A stretch of DNA of 64,000 nt from Allobogoriella alba (GCF_042665525.1 NZ_JBHTCQ010000004.1:1-64000); one strand, 5' to 3'. Numbered from the stretch's first letter, positions 1-7,958 are shown. Notes: generated by a model from the letters alone, not told the origin. Made by a program: numbers and translations.

Positions 1-213
1 GAGCCGGCGACATCGAGCCCGACGGCGACGAGCGCGAGCGAGGGACGAGCGGAGTGCGAGGAGCCGGCGACATCGAGCCCGACGGCGACGAGCGCGAGCG
101 AGGGACGAGCGGAGTGCGAGGAGCCGGCGACATCGAGCCCGACGGCGACGAGCGCGAGCGAGGGACGAGCGGAGTGCGAGGAGCCGGGGACATCGAGCCC
201 GACGGCGACGAGC
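1..213 (+). repeat. 60-bp tandem repeat array, about 3.5 copies
   Basis: Bases 1-60, 61-120 and 121-180 are identical. A fourth copy starts at 181, has one mismatch near 188 and diverges after about 213. The unit contains gacggcgacgag, gcgagcgaggga and acgagcggag and is purine-rich on this strand, with no obvious hairpin. The period is a multiple of three, so the array stays open in the frame running into scpB. A related array lies at 2731-2863. The array may continue left of the window. Confidence 0.97.
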
Positions 214-263
214 CCGACACCGCACCCGGGACCGCTGCCGGACCGCACGAGGAGGACCAGTGA
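3..263 (+). CDS. scpA: C-terminal tail of ScpA (left-truncated)
   Basis: An open frame enters from the left edge and ends at TGA 261-263, overlapping the GTG start of scpB in a GTGA junction. No ScpA domain is visible, so the name rests on position: scpA directly precedes scpB in actinobacteria, and its product joins Smc and ScpB in the chromosome-organising condensin complex. What is visible is a low-complexity, acidic and arginine-rich tail made of a 20-residue repeat (period beginning DGDERERGTS) present about 3.5 times, then a short end, PDTAPGTAAGPHEEDQ. The repeat is the translation of an exact 60-bp DNA repeat, so it looks like a late addition to the C-terminus. The frame could instead be non-coding repeat DNA that happens to lack stops. 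Confidence 0.55.
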   Translation, partial: AGDIEPDGDERERGTSGVRGAGDIEPDGDERERGTSGVRGAGDIEPDGDERERGTSGVRGAGDIEPDGDEPDTAPGTAAGPHEEDQ

Positions 264-865
264 GCCAGCAGGACGACCAGCACTACGAGCCGGTGCCGGA
301 CGACGTCATGCCCGAGGAGCAGCTCGGCGCGCTCGAGGCGGTCCTCATGGTCGTCGACGAGCCGGTCCCGGCCGCACAGCTCGCCTCGGTGCTGGGCCTC
401 CCCACGGGCCAGGTCGTGGAGCTGCTGGAGACCCTCGCGGCGGAGTACCGCGGCGAGCAGGGCGGACGGGCACGCGGCTTCGAGCTGCGTGAGGTGGCCG
501 GCGGGTGGCGTGTCTACAGCGCACCCACGTACGCCGACGTCGTCGGGCAGTTCGTGCTCGACGGCCAGACGGCACGCCTGACCCAGGCGTCGCTGGAGAC
601 CCTCGCGGTCATCGCGTACCGTCAGCCGGTCAGCCGCGGCCGGATCGCGGCCATCCGCGGCGTGAACGTCGACGGCGTGGTGCGTACCCTGCTCGCACGG
701 GGGCTGATCGAGGAGGCAGGACCCGACGAGGAGGGCGGCGCGATGCGGTACCGCACGTCCGCGTACTTCCTCGAGCGCATCGGCCTGGGCTCCCTGGACG
801 ACCTGCCGCCGCTGGCGCCCTACCTGCCGGAGACCGAGTCGTTCGACCACGGGGAGCTGCGATGA
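260..865 (+). CDS. scpB: Segregation and condensation protein B
   Basis: ScpB, the winged-helix kleisin partner that dimerises and binds ScpA in the Smc-ScpAB complex at the nucleoid, needed for chromosome condensation and segregation. The 201 residues match the family length. Residues about 15-100 form the first winged-helix domain; the hallmark second domain starts at LTQASLETLAVIAYRQPVSR (about 112-131) and runs through the GVNVDGVVRTLLARGLI helix. The GTG at 260 overlaps the upstream stop (GTGA), and the stop overlaps the next ATG (ATGA), so translation is probably coupled from scpA to rluB. An acidic linker precedes the first domain. Confidence 0.95.
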   Translation: MSQQDDQHYEPVPDDVMPEEQLGALEAVLMVVDEPVPAAQLASVLGLPTGQVVELLETLAAEYRGEQGGRARGFELREVAGGWRVYSAPTYADVVGQFVLDGQTARLTQASLETLAVIAYRQPVSRGRIAAIRGVNVDGVVRTLLARGLIEEAGPDEEGGAMRYRTSAYFLERIGLGSLDDLPPLAPYLPETESFDHGELR

Positions 866-1605
866 GCGGGGACGCCTCGGGCGAAGGCGTGCGCCTGCAG
901 AAGGTGCTCGCCGGTGCCGGGCTCGGCTCCCGCCGGACCTGCGAGGAGTTCATCAGCGCCGGCCGGGTCGTCGTCGACGGCGAGGTGGTGCGCCAGCTCG
1001 GCAGCCGGGTCGACCCGCGCCGTGCCGTCATCCACGTGGACGGCCTGCGCGTCCAGCTGGACGACTCGCTCGTCACGCTCGCGCTCAACAAGCCCGTCGG
1101 CGTGGTCTCCAGCATGAACGACGAGCGCGGCCGCCCGGACCTGTCGCGGTTCGTCGCCGACCGCACCGAGCGGCTGTTCCACGTCGGCAGGCTGGACGCC
1201 GAGACCTCCGGGCTGCTGCTGCTGACCAACGACGGCGAGCTGGCCCACCGCCTCGCCCATCCCTCGTACGAGGTGCTCAAGACCTACCTGGCCGCCGTGG
1301 ACGGCAAGGTCGCGCGGGGTCTGGGCAGAACGCTCGCCGACGGCGTGGAGCTCGAGGACGGCCCCGTCCGGGTCGACGCGTTCACCGTGAAGGACACCAC
1401 CGCGGACGCCTCGCTCGTGGAGATCAGCCTGCACGAGGGCCGCAACCACATCGTGCGACGCCTCATGGCCGCCGTCGGCCATCCGGTGACCCGGCTGTCG
1501 CGGACCCGCGTCGGACCGGTCGTGCTCGGCAACCTCAAGGAGGGCCGGACCCGCGTCGTCGCCGGGCGCGAGCTCGGTGCGCTGATGAAGGCCGTGGACC
1601 TGTGA
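862..1605 (+). CDS. rluB: 23S rRNA pseudouridine synthase, RluB/RsuA family
   Basis: Pseudouridine synthase of the RsuA/RluB/RluE/RluF family, which isomerises a uridine in ribosomal RNA. The 247-residue product starts at ATG 862, overlapping the scpB stop; a longer upstream frame exists but would lie across scpB. Residues about 10-60 are an S4 RNA-binding domain (RLQKVLAGAGLGSRRTCEEF). The catalytic motif is HVGRLDAETSGLLLLTNDG with Asp112 as expected nucleophile, followed by KTY and the EGRNHIVRRL motif near the C-terminus. Assignment to 23S rRNA and RluB rather than RsuA comes from the conserved actinobacterial location after scpB. Its stop overlaps the GTG of tyrA. Confidence 0.93.
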   Translation: MSGDASGEGVRLQKVLAGAGLGSRRTCEEFISAGRVVVDGEVVRQLGSRVDPRRAVIHVDGLRVQLDDSLVTLALNKPVGVVSSMNDERGRPDLSRFVADRTERLFHVGRLDAETSGLLLLTNDGELAHRLAHPSYEVLKTYLAAVDGKVARGLGRTLADGVELEDGPVRVDAFTVKDTTADASLVEISLHEGRNHIVRRLMAAVGHPVTRLSRTRVGPVVLGNLKEGRTRVVAGRELGALMKAVDL

Positions 1606-2723
1606 CGCTCCCCACCAGCCCGGTCGCGACCGTCGGACCGGTGAAGATCGTCGGCACGGGCCTGCTGGGCACGAGCCTCGGCCTCGCGCTGCGCGGCGCG
1701 GGCGTGGCGGTCCAGCTCACGGACGCCTCGCCGTCGGCGCTCGCGCTGGCGCGCGACCTCGGCGCCGGCACACCGGCGGGGGAGGAGGACCCGGAGCCCG
1801 CCCTCGTCGTGGTCGCCACCCCGCCGGACGTCGCCGCCGGCACCGTCCTGGCCCAGCTCGCGGCGCACCCGGCGGCGGTCGTCACCGACGTCGCCAGCGT
1901 GAAGCTGCGGGTGGCCTCCGCCGTCGAGGCCGACGGCGGCGCGGCCGCCGCCCGCTACGTCGGCTCCCACCCGATGGCCGGACGCGAACGCTCCGGACCG
2001 GCCGCGGCGCACGGCGATCTCTTCGCCGGTCGGCCGTGGGTCATCGTCCCCGGGGCGCACTCGGGGGACGACGCCCTCGTCGCGGTGCGGAACCTCGCCG
2101 CCGACGTCGGTGCCGCACCGGTGACCCTCGGCGCCGAGGAGCACGACGACGCCGTCGCGCTCGTCTCCCATCTCCCGCAGGTGGCTGCCTCGCTCGTGGC
2201 GGCCCGCCTCCAGGACGCCCCGCCCGACGCGCTGGGACTCGCGGGCCAGGGTCTGCGCGACGTCACCCGGATCGCCGCGTCCGACCCCCAGCTGTGGGCG
2301 ACCATCCTCGCCGGGAACGCGGCGCCGGTGGCCCGCGCGCTGCGGGAGCTGCGCGACGACGTCGACGCGGTCCTCGAGGCCCTGGAGACCGCCGCGGACG
2401 CCGGGCCCTCCGCACCCGGCTCGACCGGCCCGCTCGCCCGCCTCGTCGCGGACGGCAACGCGGGCGTCAGCCGGATCCCCGGCAAGCACGGCGGTCCGCC
2501 GCGCCGCTACGGCGCGGTCACCGTGCTCATCCCGGACGAGCCGGGCGCGCTGGGGCGGCTGTTCGGGGACGTCGGCGAGGCCGGGATCAACATCGAGGAC
2601 CTGCAGCTGGAGCACTCGGCCGGGCAGAAGGTCGGCCTGGCGGTGGTGTCGGTCGTGCCGTCCGCCGTCGCGCCGCTGGAGAAGGAGCTTCAGGAGCGCG
2701 GATGGCACCTCGTCGTCCGGTGA
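1602..2723 (+). CDS. tyrA: Prephenate dehydrogenase
   Basis: Prephenate dehydrogenase oxidatively decarboxylates prephenate to 4-hydroxyphenylpyruvate with NAD(P), the committed step to tyrosine. The 373 residues show an N-terminal Rossmann motif VGTGLLGTSLG (about 18-28), the family signature SHPMAGRERSG (122-132) containing the active-site His, and a C-terminal ACT regulatory domain from about residue 300 (VTVLIPDEPGALGRLFGDVG), so tyrosine feedback is likely. GTG 1602 overlaps the rluB stop. The 178-base gap to cmk is filled mainly by the second 60-bp repeat array. No chorismate mutase domain is fused. Confidence 0.94.
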   Translation: MTLPTSPVATVGPVKIVGTGLLGTSLGLALRGAGVAVQLTDASPSALALARDLGAGTPAGEEDPEPALVVVATPPDVAAGTVLAQLAAHPAAVVTDVASVKLRVASAVEADGGAAAARYVGSHPMAGRERSGPAAAHGDLFAGRPWVIVPGAHSGDDALVAVRNLAADVGAAPVTLGAEEHDDAVALVSHLPQVAASLVAARLQDAPPDALGLAGQGLRDVTRIAASDPQLWATILAGNAAPVARALRELRDDVDAVLEALETAADAGPSAPGSTGPLARLVADGNAGVSRIPGKHGGPPRRYGAVTVLIPDEPGALGRLFGDVGEAGINIEDLQLEHSAGQKVGLAVVSVVPSAVAPLEKELQERGWHLVVR

Positions 2724-2730
2724 GGCACAG

Positions 2731-2863
2731 CACGACGGCGACGAGTACGAGCGAGGAACGAGCGGAGAGCAAGGAGCCGGCGAAGTTGGGCACGACGGCG
2801 ACGAGCGCGAGCGAGGAACGAGCGGAGAGCAAGGAGCCGGCGAAGTTGGGCACGACGGCGACG
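2731..2863 (+). repeat. 60-bp tandem repeat array, second member of the family
   Basis: Copies at 2731-2790 and 2791-2850 differ only at two adjacent bases (2746-2747), and a third partial copy runs to about 2863. Most of the unit is shared with the array at 1-213: gacggcgacgag, gcgagcgaggaa, acgagcggag and aggagccggcga; the remainder differs (agttgggca here, catcgagcc there). The array sits after the tyrA stop and before cmk. A frame through it (SEERAESKEPAKLGTTAT repeated) stays open to a TGA overlapping the cmk GTG, but it is not the tyrA frame. Confidence 0.95.
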
Positions 2864-2901
2864 GCGCGCCACGGGGAGGACGCAGTGGGAGTGAGGAAGC
2901 A

Positions 2902-3621
2902 GTGAGCGGGCGCGGCATCGTCGTCGCGATCGACGGACCGTCCGGGTCGGGGAAGTCGACCGTCTCGCGTCAGGTGGCCGGGCGGCTCGGCCTGGCGTAC
3001 CTCGACACCGGCGCGATGTACCGCGCCGCCACGTGGTGGTGCCGCCGCCGGGAGGTCGAGCTCGACGACGCGGCCGCCGTCGCGGAGACGGTGCGGCACA
3101 TGCCGCTGTCGATGGTGACGGACCCGGCGGGACCACGCGTGGTGTGCGACGACGTCGACATCACCGCCGCCATCCGCGAGGCGGACGTCACCGCCGTCGT
3201 GTCGAAGGTCGCCACCAATCTCGAGGTCCGGGCGGAGCTCGCGCGACTGCAGCGGGAGATCATCGCGTCGGAGTCGACCGACCCGGCCTCGCGCAGTGGC
3301 GGTGCCGGCGTGGTGGCGGAGGGCCGCGACATCACCACGGTGGTGGCGCCGGACGCGGACGTGCGCATCCTGCTGGTGGCCGATGAGAACGCCCGCCTGG
3401 CGCGGAGGGCCCGCGAACGGCACGGCAGCGCCGACGACACCGCGATCGCGGCGACCCGGGACGAGGTGCTGCGCCGGGATGCGGACGACTCCACGGTCTC
3501 GGCGTTCCTTACCGCGGCCGACGGGGTGGTCACGGTGGACTCCAGCACCCTCGGCATCGAGGAGACCGTCGCCGCCGTGCTGAGCGTCATCACCGAGGCC
3601 GCCGAGGCGGTGAACCGATGA
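2902..3621 (+). CDS. cmk: Cytidylate kinase
   Basis: Cytidylate kinase phosphorylates CMP and dCMP with ATP in the cytoplasm, feeding RNA, DNA and CDP-lipid synthesis. The 239-residue protein begins with the P-loop GPSGSGKST (12-20), then YLDTGAMYR for the nucleotide-binding region, and has the VVAEGRDITTVVAPDADVRI segment and the ERHGSADD lid region typical of Cmk. The GTG at 2902 sits inside GTGA at the end of the repeat-filled gap; no strong ribosome binding site is seen close to it. The stop overlaps the next ATG. The order cmk, acyltransferase, der is conserved in actinobacteria. Confidence 0.95.
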   Translation: MSGRGIVVAIDGPSGSGKSTVSRQVAGRLGLAYLDTGAMYRAATWWCRRREVELDDAAAVAETVRHMPLSMVTDPAGPRVVCDDVDITAAIREADVTAVVSKVATNLEVRAELARLQREIIASESTDPASRSGGAGVVAEGRDITTVVAPDADVRILLVADENARLARRARERHGSADDTAIAATRDEVLRRDADDSTVSAFLTAADGVVTVDSSTLGIEETVAAVLSVITEAAEAVNR

Positions 3622-4319
3622 ACCCGACCCGGGGCCAGCGCGTCCGGGCCGAGCACATCTACCGCTGGGGACCGGTGTGGTCGCGGAGAGTGGGCTGGTT
3701 CCTGGACCACATCTGGTGGAACACCAAGGTCCACGGCGCCGAGAACCTGCCCGCGTCCGGCCCGGCCATCGTGGCGTCCAACCACACCGGCATCATCGAC
3801 GGTCCGTTGCTGCACGGAGCCCTCCCGCGCGGCAGCCACATCCTCGTCAAGCAGGAGTTCTTCGACTCTCCGCTCGGGTTCCTCATGACGCTCTCCGGCC
3901 AGATCCCGGTGGACCGCCGCTCGGGGCGCGCCGCTCTCGCGGTGGCCAAGCAGATGCTCGAGGAGGGCCGCGTGGTCGGCATCTTCCCCGAGGGCACGCG
4001 GGGCCGCGGAGACGTCGCGTCCGTGCGTGCCGGCGTCGCGTGGCTGGCGGTGCAGTCCGGGGCGCCGGTCGTCCCGGCCGCCATCCTGGGCACCCGGCAG
4101 ACCGGCGACCGCCGCGGCCACGTGCCCGGCCCACGGAGCCGCCTGCACGTGGCGCTGGGACGGCCGATCGACGTCGACGTGACGGACCTGACCGGCCGGG
4201 AGGCGATGTCGCGCGCGATGACCGTCATCGGCAGCGGCATGAAGGCGCACGTGGAGTCGGCGATCGCGACGACGGGCATCGACCTGCCCGCGGACAGTGA
4301 CCTCGGTCTCGGCGAGTGA
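3618..4319 (+). CDS. 1-acyl-glycerol-3-phosphate acyltransferase family (PlsC-like)
   Basis: A membrane-associated acyltransferase of the PlsC family, which acylates lysophosphatidic acid to phosphatidic acid in phospholipid synthesis. The 233 residues show the HX4D catalytic motif as His56 to Asp61 (NHTGIIDG), the IPVDR block, and the FPEGTRGRG acceptor-binding motif near residue 125. ATG 3618 overlaps the cmk stop, so it is translationally coupled. The exact acyl acceptor cannot be read from sequence. The C-terminal 40 residues are less conserved. Confidence 0.9.
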   Translation: MNPTRGQRVRAEHIYRWGPVWSRRVGWFLDHIWWNTKVHGAENLPASGPAIVASNHTGIIDGPLLHGALPRGSHILVKQEFFDSPLGFLMTLSGQIPVDRRSGRAALAVAKQMLEEGRVVGIFPEGTRGRGDVASVRAGVAWLAVQSGAPVVPAAILGTRQTGDRRGHVPGPRSRLHVALGRPIDVDVTDLTGREAMSRAMTVIGSGMKAHVESAIATTGIDLPADSDLGLGE

Positions 4320-4351
4320 GGCAGCGGCGTCGTGCCTGAGAGAATCGTCCG

Positions 4352-5821
4352 GTGACAGACATCGAGCGCGACGCCGCCGACCATGACGACGAGCGCCACG
4401 CCGAGGCGCTGCGGGCCGGCCTCGAGGAGTACGCCCTCGAGGAGGAGGACCTCGCGATCCTCGACGCCGAGACGGTGGCGGCCGAGGAGACCTCGCCCGC
4501 AGGGCTGCCGGTGCTCGCCGTCGTCGGACGCCCGAACGTCGGGAAGTCGACGCTGGTCAACCGGGTGCTGGGCCGCCGTGAGGCGGTCGTGCAGGACACG
4601 CCCGGAGTGACGCGAGACCGGGTGAGCTACCCGGCCGAGTGGGCGGGCCGCCGGTTCACGCTCGTGGACACCGGCGGCTGGGAGGTGGACGTCGCGGGCA
4701 TGCACGCCGCGGTGGCCCAGCAGGCGGAGGTCGCCGTCGACCTGGCCGACGCGGTGCTCTTCGTCGTCGACGCGACCGTCGGGCCCACCGACACCGACGA
4801 GCAGGTGGTACGCCTGCTGCGCCGGTCCGGCAAGCCGGTGGTGCTCGTCGCGAACAAGGTGGACTCACCGATGCAGGAGGCCGACGCGGCGACGCTGTGG
4901 TCGCTCGGGCTGGGAGAGCCGTGGCCCGTCTCGGCCCTGCACGGGCGGGGCAGCGGTGACGTGCTGGACGAGGCGATCCGGGTGCTGCCGGAGACCTCCT
5001 CGGTCGCGGACCGGATGCCGGAGGGCGGCCCGCGGCGCGTGGCGCTCGTGGGGCGGCCGAACGTCGGCAAGTCCTCCCTGCTCAACAAGCTCGCGGGGAG
5101 CGAGCGGGTGGTCGTGGACGAGGTGGCGGGCACCACGCGCGACCCGGTCGACGAGCTCATCGAGCTGGACGGGACGCCGTGGTGGTTCGTCGACACCGCG
5201 GGCATCCGCCGCCGGGTCCACCAGACCTCCGGCGCCGACTACTACGCCTCGCTGCGCACGCGCGCCGCGATCGAGAAGGCCGAGGTCGGCGTGGTCCTGG
5301 TGGACTCCTCGGTCCCGATGACCGAGCAGGACACCCGCGTCATCCAGCAGGTGATCGACGCCGGGCGGGCGCTGGTCATCGCGTACAACAAGTGGGACCT
5401 CATGGACGAGGACCGTCGGGCCTACCTGGAGCGGGAGATCGACCTCGACCTCGTCCAGGTCCGGTGGGCCCCTCGGGTGAACCTCTCGGCGCGGACGGGG
5501 TGGCACACGAATCGGCTCACGAACGCGCTCGAGACGGCGCTGGCGTCCTGGGACACCCGCATCCCGACCGGCCGGCTCAACGCGTTCCTCGGCGAGCTCA
5601 CCGCGGCCCACCCGCACCCGGTGCGTGGCGGGCGCCAGCCCCGCATCCTCTTCGCGACGCAGGCCTCGAACAGGCCACCTCGGTTCGTCGTCTTCGCGAC
5701 CGGCTTCCTCGAGGCGGGCTACCGCCGGTTCATCGAGAACCGGCTGCGGGAGGCCTTCGAGTTCACCGGCACGCCGATCGAGATCAGCGTGCGGGTCCGG
5801 GAGCGGCGCCGCCGCCGTTGA
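4352..5821 (+). CDS. der: Ribosome biogenesis GTPase Der (EngA)
   Basis: Der is an essential tandem GTPase that acts in maturation of the 50S ribosomal subunit. The 489 residues carry two G domains: the first P-loop GRPNVGKST at about 59-67 with DTPGVTRDR and NKVD, the second GRPNVGKSS near 234-242 with DTAGIRRR and NKWD, then the KH-like C-terminal domain ending in an arginine-rich tail. About 45 acidic residues precede the first G domain, as in other actinobacteria. GTG 4352 lies 6 bases after a possible -10 element (gagaat, 4340-4345), so the message may be leaderless. A hairpin follows the stop. Confidence 0.96.
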   Translation: MTDIERDAADHDDERHAEALRAGLEEYALEEEDLAILDAETVAAEETSPAGLPVLAVVGRPNVGKSTLVNRVLGRREAVVQDTPGVTRDRVSYPAEWAGRRFTLVDTGGWEVDVAGMHAAVAQQAEVAVDLADAVLFVVDATVGPTDTDEQVVRLLRRSGKPVVLVANKVDSPMQEADAATLWSLGLGEPWPVSALHGRGSGDVLDEAIRVLPETSSVADRMPEGGPRRVALVGRPNVGKSSLLNKLAGSERVVVDEVAGTTRDPVDELIELDGTPWWFVDTAGIRRRVHQTSGADYYASLRTRAAIEKAEVGVVLVDSSVPMTEQDTRVIQQVIDAGRALVIAYNKWDLMDEDRRAYLEREIDLDLVQVRWAPRVNLSARTGWHTNRLTNALETALASWDTRIPTGRLNAFLGELTAAHPHPVRGGRQPRILFATQASNRPPRFVVFATGFLEAGYRRFIENRLREAFEFTGTPIEISVRVRERRRRR

Positions 5822-5826
5822 GGGCG

Positions 5827-5855
5827 GTCCCGCCGGCCGGCAGCCGCGGCGGGAC
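5827..5855 (+). terminator. Hairpin after der
   Basis: Left arm gtcccgccg (5827-5835) pairs perfectly with cggcgggac (5847-5855) around an 11-base loop, six bases after the der stop. There is no U-tract, which is usual for high-GC actinobacterial terminators. It probably ends the scp-der transcript. Confidence 0.55.
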
Positions 5856-5968
5856 GGGATGCGGCGGAGCCTCGGCGTCGTGAGCATCACACCAGGTGGG
5901 ATTCGGAGCGGCCCCCGCCGCTGGGGTAGCATCGAGCAGTCCCGCGCGGCAGTCAGTCGGCGGGGCCA

Positions 5969-6042
<74 letters not shown>

Positions 6043-6043
6043 C

Positions 6044-6262
6044 ATGCCGACAGGCCCGGACCCGCGTGGTTCCGGGCCTGTCGACGTCCCCGGCCCGCCA
6101 CCGTCCGACGGCGAACCATCGTCCGACGGCGAACCGGAGGCCCACGGCGGCGACGCCGCTTGCTGGCTGCACCGTCTCTGCGACGAGTGCGGCGCCGTCC
6201 TGGAACACGGTGCCTGCCCGCGCTGCGACTCCAGGGACGAGGGTCCGGCCGGGCCGGGGTGA
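6044..6262 (+). CDS. Candidate small zinc-ribbon protein (uncertain)
   Basis: A 72-residue frame from ATG 6044 to 6262 whose second half reads LHRLCDECGAVLEHGACPRC, two CxxC pairs spaced like a zinc ribbon. The N-terminal half is low complexity and contains an 18-base direct repeat (PPSDGEPSSDGEP). The ATG lies just before the tRNA terminator hairpin, so the real start, if any, is likely further right; no in-frame ATG or GTG with a ribosome binding site was found there. The frame also stays open leftwards through the tRNA, which lowers its value as evidence. Only the paired cysteines argue for a real product. Confidence 0.3.
   Translation: MPTGPDPRGSGPVDVPGPPPSDGEPSSDGEPEAHGGDAACWLHRLCDECGAVLEHGACPRCDSRDEGPAGPG
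6048..6083 (+). terminator. Hairpin terminator after tRNA-Pro
   Basis: A 13-bp perfect stem, cgacaggcccgga (6048-6060) with tccgggcctgtcg (6071-6083), and a 10-base loop, starting 5 bases after the tRNA. No T-run follows. It is well placed as the tRNA terminator. Confidence 0.75.
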
Positions 6263-6307
6263 CCCGGGTCCGGGCCGAAGGGACCGTCCCGGTACGCAGA
6301 AGGCCGG

Positions 6308-6338
6308 TTGGACGGCGCTCGTCACCGCTCCCTAGGCT
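6308..6338 (+). promoter_or_regulatory. Candidate promoter for mdlC
   Basis: TTGGAC (6308-6313) and TAGGCT (6333-6338) stand 19 bases apart, upstream of the ribosome binding site gaggagg and ATG 6366. The spacing is slightly long for a housekeeping promoter. Confidence 0.35.
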
Positions 6339-6365
6339 CGCCACCACCCACGACGAGGAGGTGCG

Positions 6366-7958
6366 ATGGCGACCATCCGGGAGGTCACCTACGACATCCT
6401 GCGCGCCCACGGACTCACCACGATCTTCGGGAATCCGGGGTCGAACGAGCTGACGTTCCTGGACAGCATGCCGGACGACTTCCGCTACGTCCTCGGCCTC
6501 CACGAGGGCGTGGTGCTGGGGATGGCGGACGGCTTCGCGCAGGCCACCGGGCGTCCCGCGTTCGTCAACCTGCACGCGGCGGCCGGCACCGGGAACGCCC
6601 TCGGCGTGCTGACCAACTCCTGGAACGCCCACACGCCGCTGGTCATCACCGCCGGCCAGCAGGTGCGCTCCCAGGTGGGGACGGAGGCGATGCTCAGCAA
6701 CGTCGACGCTCCGTTCATGCCGCGACCGCTGGTGAAGTGGGGCGCCGAACCGCTGGCCGCCGTGGACGTGCCCCGCACGATCTCCCAGGCGATCCACACC
6801 GCCGCGACACCCCCGACCGGACCGGTCTATGTCTCGGTCCCGCTGGACGACTGGCGGCAGGAGGCCGGCCCTGGCGCCGAGCACCTGCCGGGCCGGACCG
6901 TGGCCGCCGGCGGCGCGCTCGCACCGCAGCAGGTGCAGGACCTCGCCGCCGCGATCGACGGCGCCACCAACCCCGTCCTCGTCCTCGGGGCCGGTGTCGA
7001 CGCCGCCCGCGCGAACGACCACGCCGTCGCCCTCGCCGAGCGGCTCCGCGCCCCGGTGTGGGTGGCGCCGTCGCCGTCGCGCTGCCCGTTCCCGACCCGC
7101 CACCCCCTCTTCCGCGGCGTCCTGCCGGCGTCCATCGGCGGGATCACCCGGCTGCTGGACGGGCACGACCTGGTCGTCGTCGCGGGTGCGCCGGTGTTCC
7201 GCTACCACCAGTACGAGCCGGGGGAGTACCTGCCCGAGGGCGCGTCGCTGATCCACCTCACCGACGACCCCGCCGAGGCGGCCCGCGCCCCGACGGGCCG
7301 CGCCGTCGTCGGGGACGTCGCCCAGGCGCTCGAGGCTCTCGCCGGCGCCGTCACGGCCGTCGACCGGCCCGCGCCCGGGCCGCGCGTGGTGCCCGAGCCG
7401 GCACTGGACGACGTCGCGCCGCTGGGTCCCGCGACCGTGTTCCGGACCCTCGACGACGTCGCCCCGGACGACGTGGTCGTCGTCAAGGAGTCGACCTCGA
7501 CGACGTCGGTGTTCTGGGAGCTGGCCGACCTGCACCGCCAGGGCAGCTACTACTTCCCGGCCGCGGGTGGCCTGGGGTGGGGGATGGGCGCCGCCGTCGG
7601 CGTCCAGCTCGCCCAGCCGGGCCGCCGGGTGGTCGCCGTCATCGGCGACGGTTCCGCGAACTACGCCATCACGGCGCTGTGGAGCGCCGCGCAGTACCGG
7701 GTCCCGGTGACGTTCGTCGTCCTCGTGAACGGCACCTATGGCGCGCTGCGCTCGTTCACCGACTACATGGGGGTCGAGAAGGCACCGGGCATCGACGTGC
7801 CGGGCATCGACTTCGTCTCGATCGCCACGGGGTACGGCGTGGCGGGCCGCCGCGTCGCGAGCCGGGACGAGCTGCACCAGGCGTTCCATGACTCCCTCAC
7901 CAGCGAGGACCCGACCCTCATCGAGGTCCCGACCGCGTCGGTCAACCCGTTCGCCTGA
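6366..7958 (+). CDS. mdlC: Benzoylformate decarboxylase
   Basis: A thiamine-diphosphate enzyme that decarboxylates benzoylformate to benzaldehyde, the mandelate pathway step before benzaldehyde oxidation. The 530-residue protein carries the known active-site residues of the Pseudomonas putida enzyme at the same numbers: Ser26 (GNPGSNELT), Glu47 (LHEGVV), His70 (NLHAAAGTG) and His281 (FRYHQYEPG). The ThDP-binding motif is GDGSANYAITALW to NGTYGALR near 420-460. ATG 6366 follows a gaggagg box. No mandelate dehydrogenase, racemase or benzaldehyde dehydrogenase is adjacent, so its substrate in this organism might come from another route. Confidence 0.93.
   Translation: MATIREVTYDILRAHGLTTIFGNPGSNELTFLDSMPDDFRYVLGLHEGVVLGMADGFAQATGRPAFVNLHAAAGTGNALGVLTNSWNAHTPLVITAGQQVRSQVGTEAMLSNVDAPFMPRPLVKWGAEPLAAVDVPRTISQAIHTAATPPTGPVYVSVPLDDWRQEAGPGAEHLPGRTVAAGGALAPQQVQDLAAAIDGATNPVLVLGAGVDAARANDHAVALAERLRAPVWVAPSPSRCPFPTRHPLFRGVLPASIGGITRLLDGHDLVVVAGAPVFRYHQYEPGEYLPEGASLIHLTDDPAEAARAPTGRAVVGDVAQALEALAGAVTAVDRPAPGPRVVPEPALDDVAPLGPATVFRTLDDVAPDDVVVVKESTSTTSVFWELADLHRQGSYYFPAAGGLGWGMGAAVGVQLAQPGRRVVAVIGDGSANYAITALWSAAQYRVPVTFVVLVNGTYGALRSFTDYMGVEKAPGIDVPGIDFVSIATGYGVAGRRVASRDELHQAFHDSLTSEDPTLIEVPTASVNPFA

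Noticed and set aside
1..213. CRISPR array at the left edge
   Set aside because: The repeats are contiguous 60-bp units with no variable spacers.
505..861. N-terminal extension of rluB
   Set aside because: The extension lies wholly inside scpB and has no domain; ATG 862 gives the S4 domain start.
2036..2905. A 289-codon frame through tyrA and the second repeat array
   Set aside because: It is a shadow of tyrA for most of its length; only the repeat part was kept, as a repeat.
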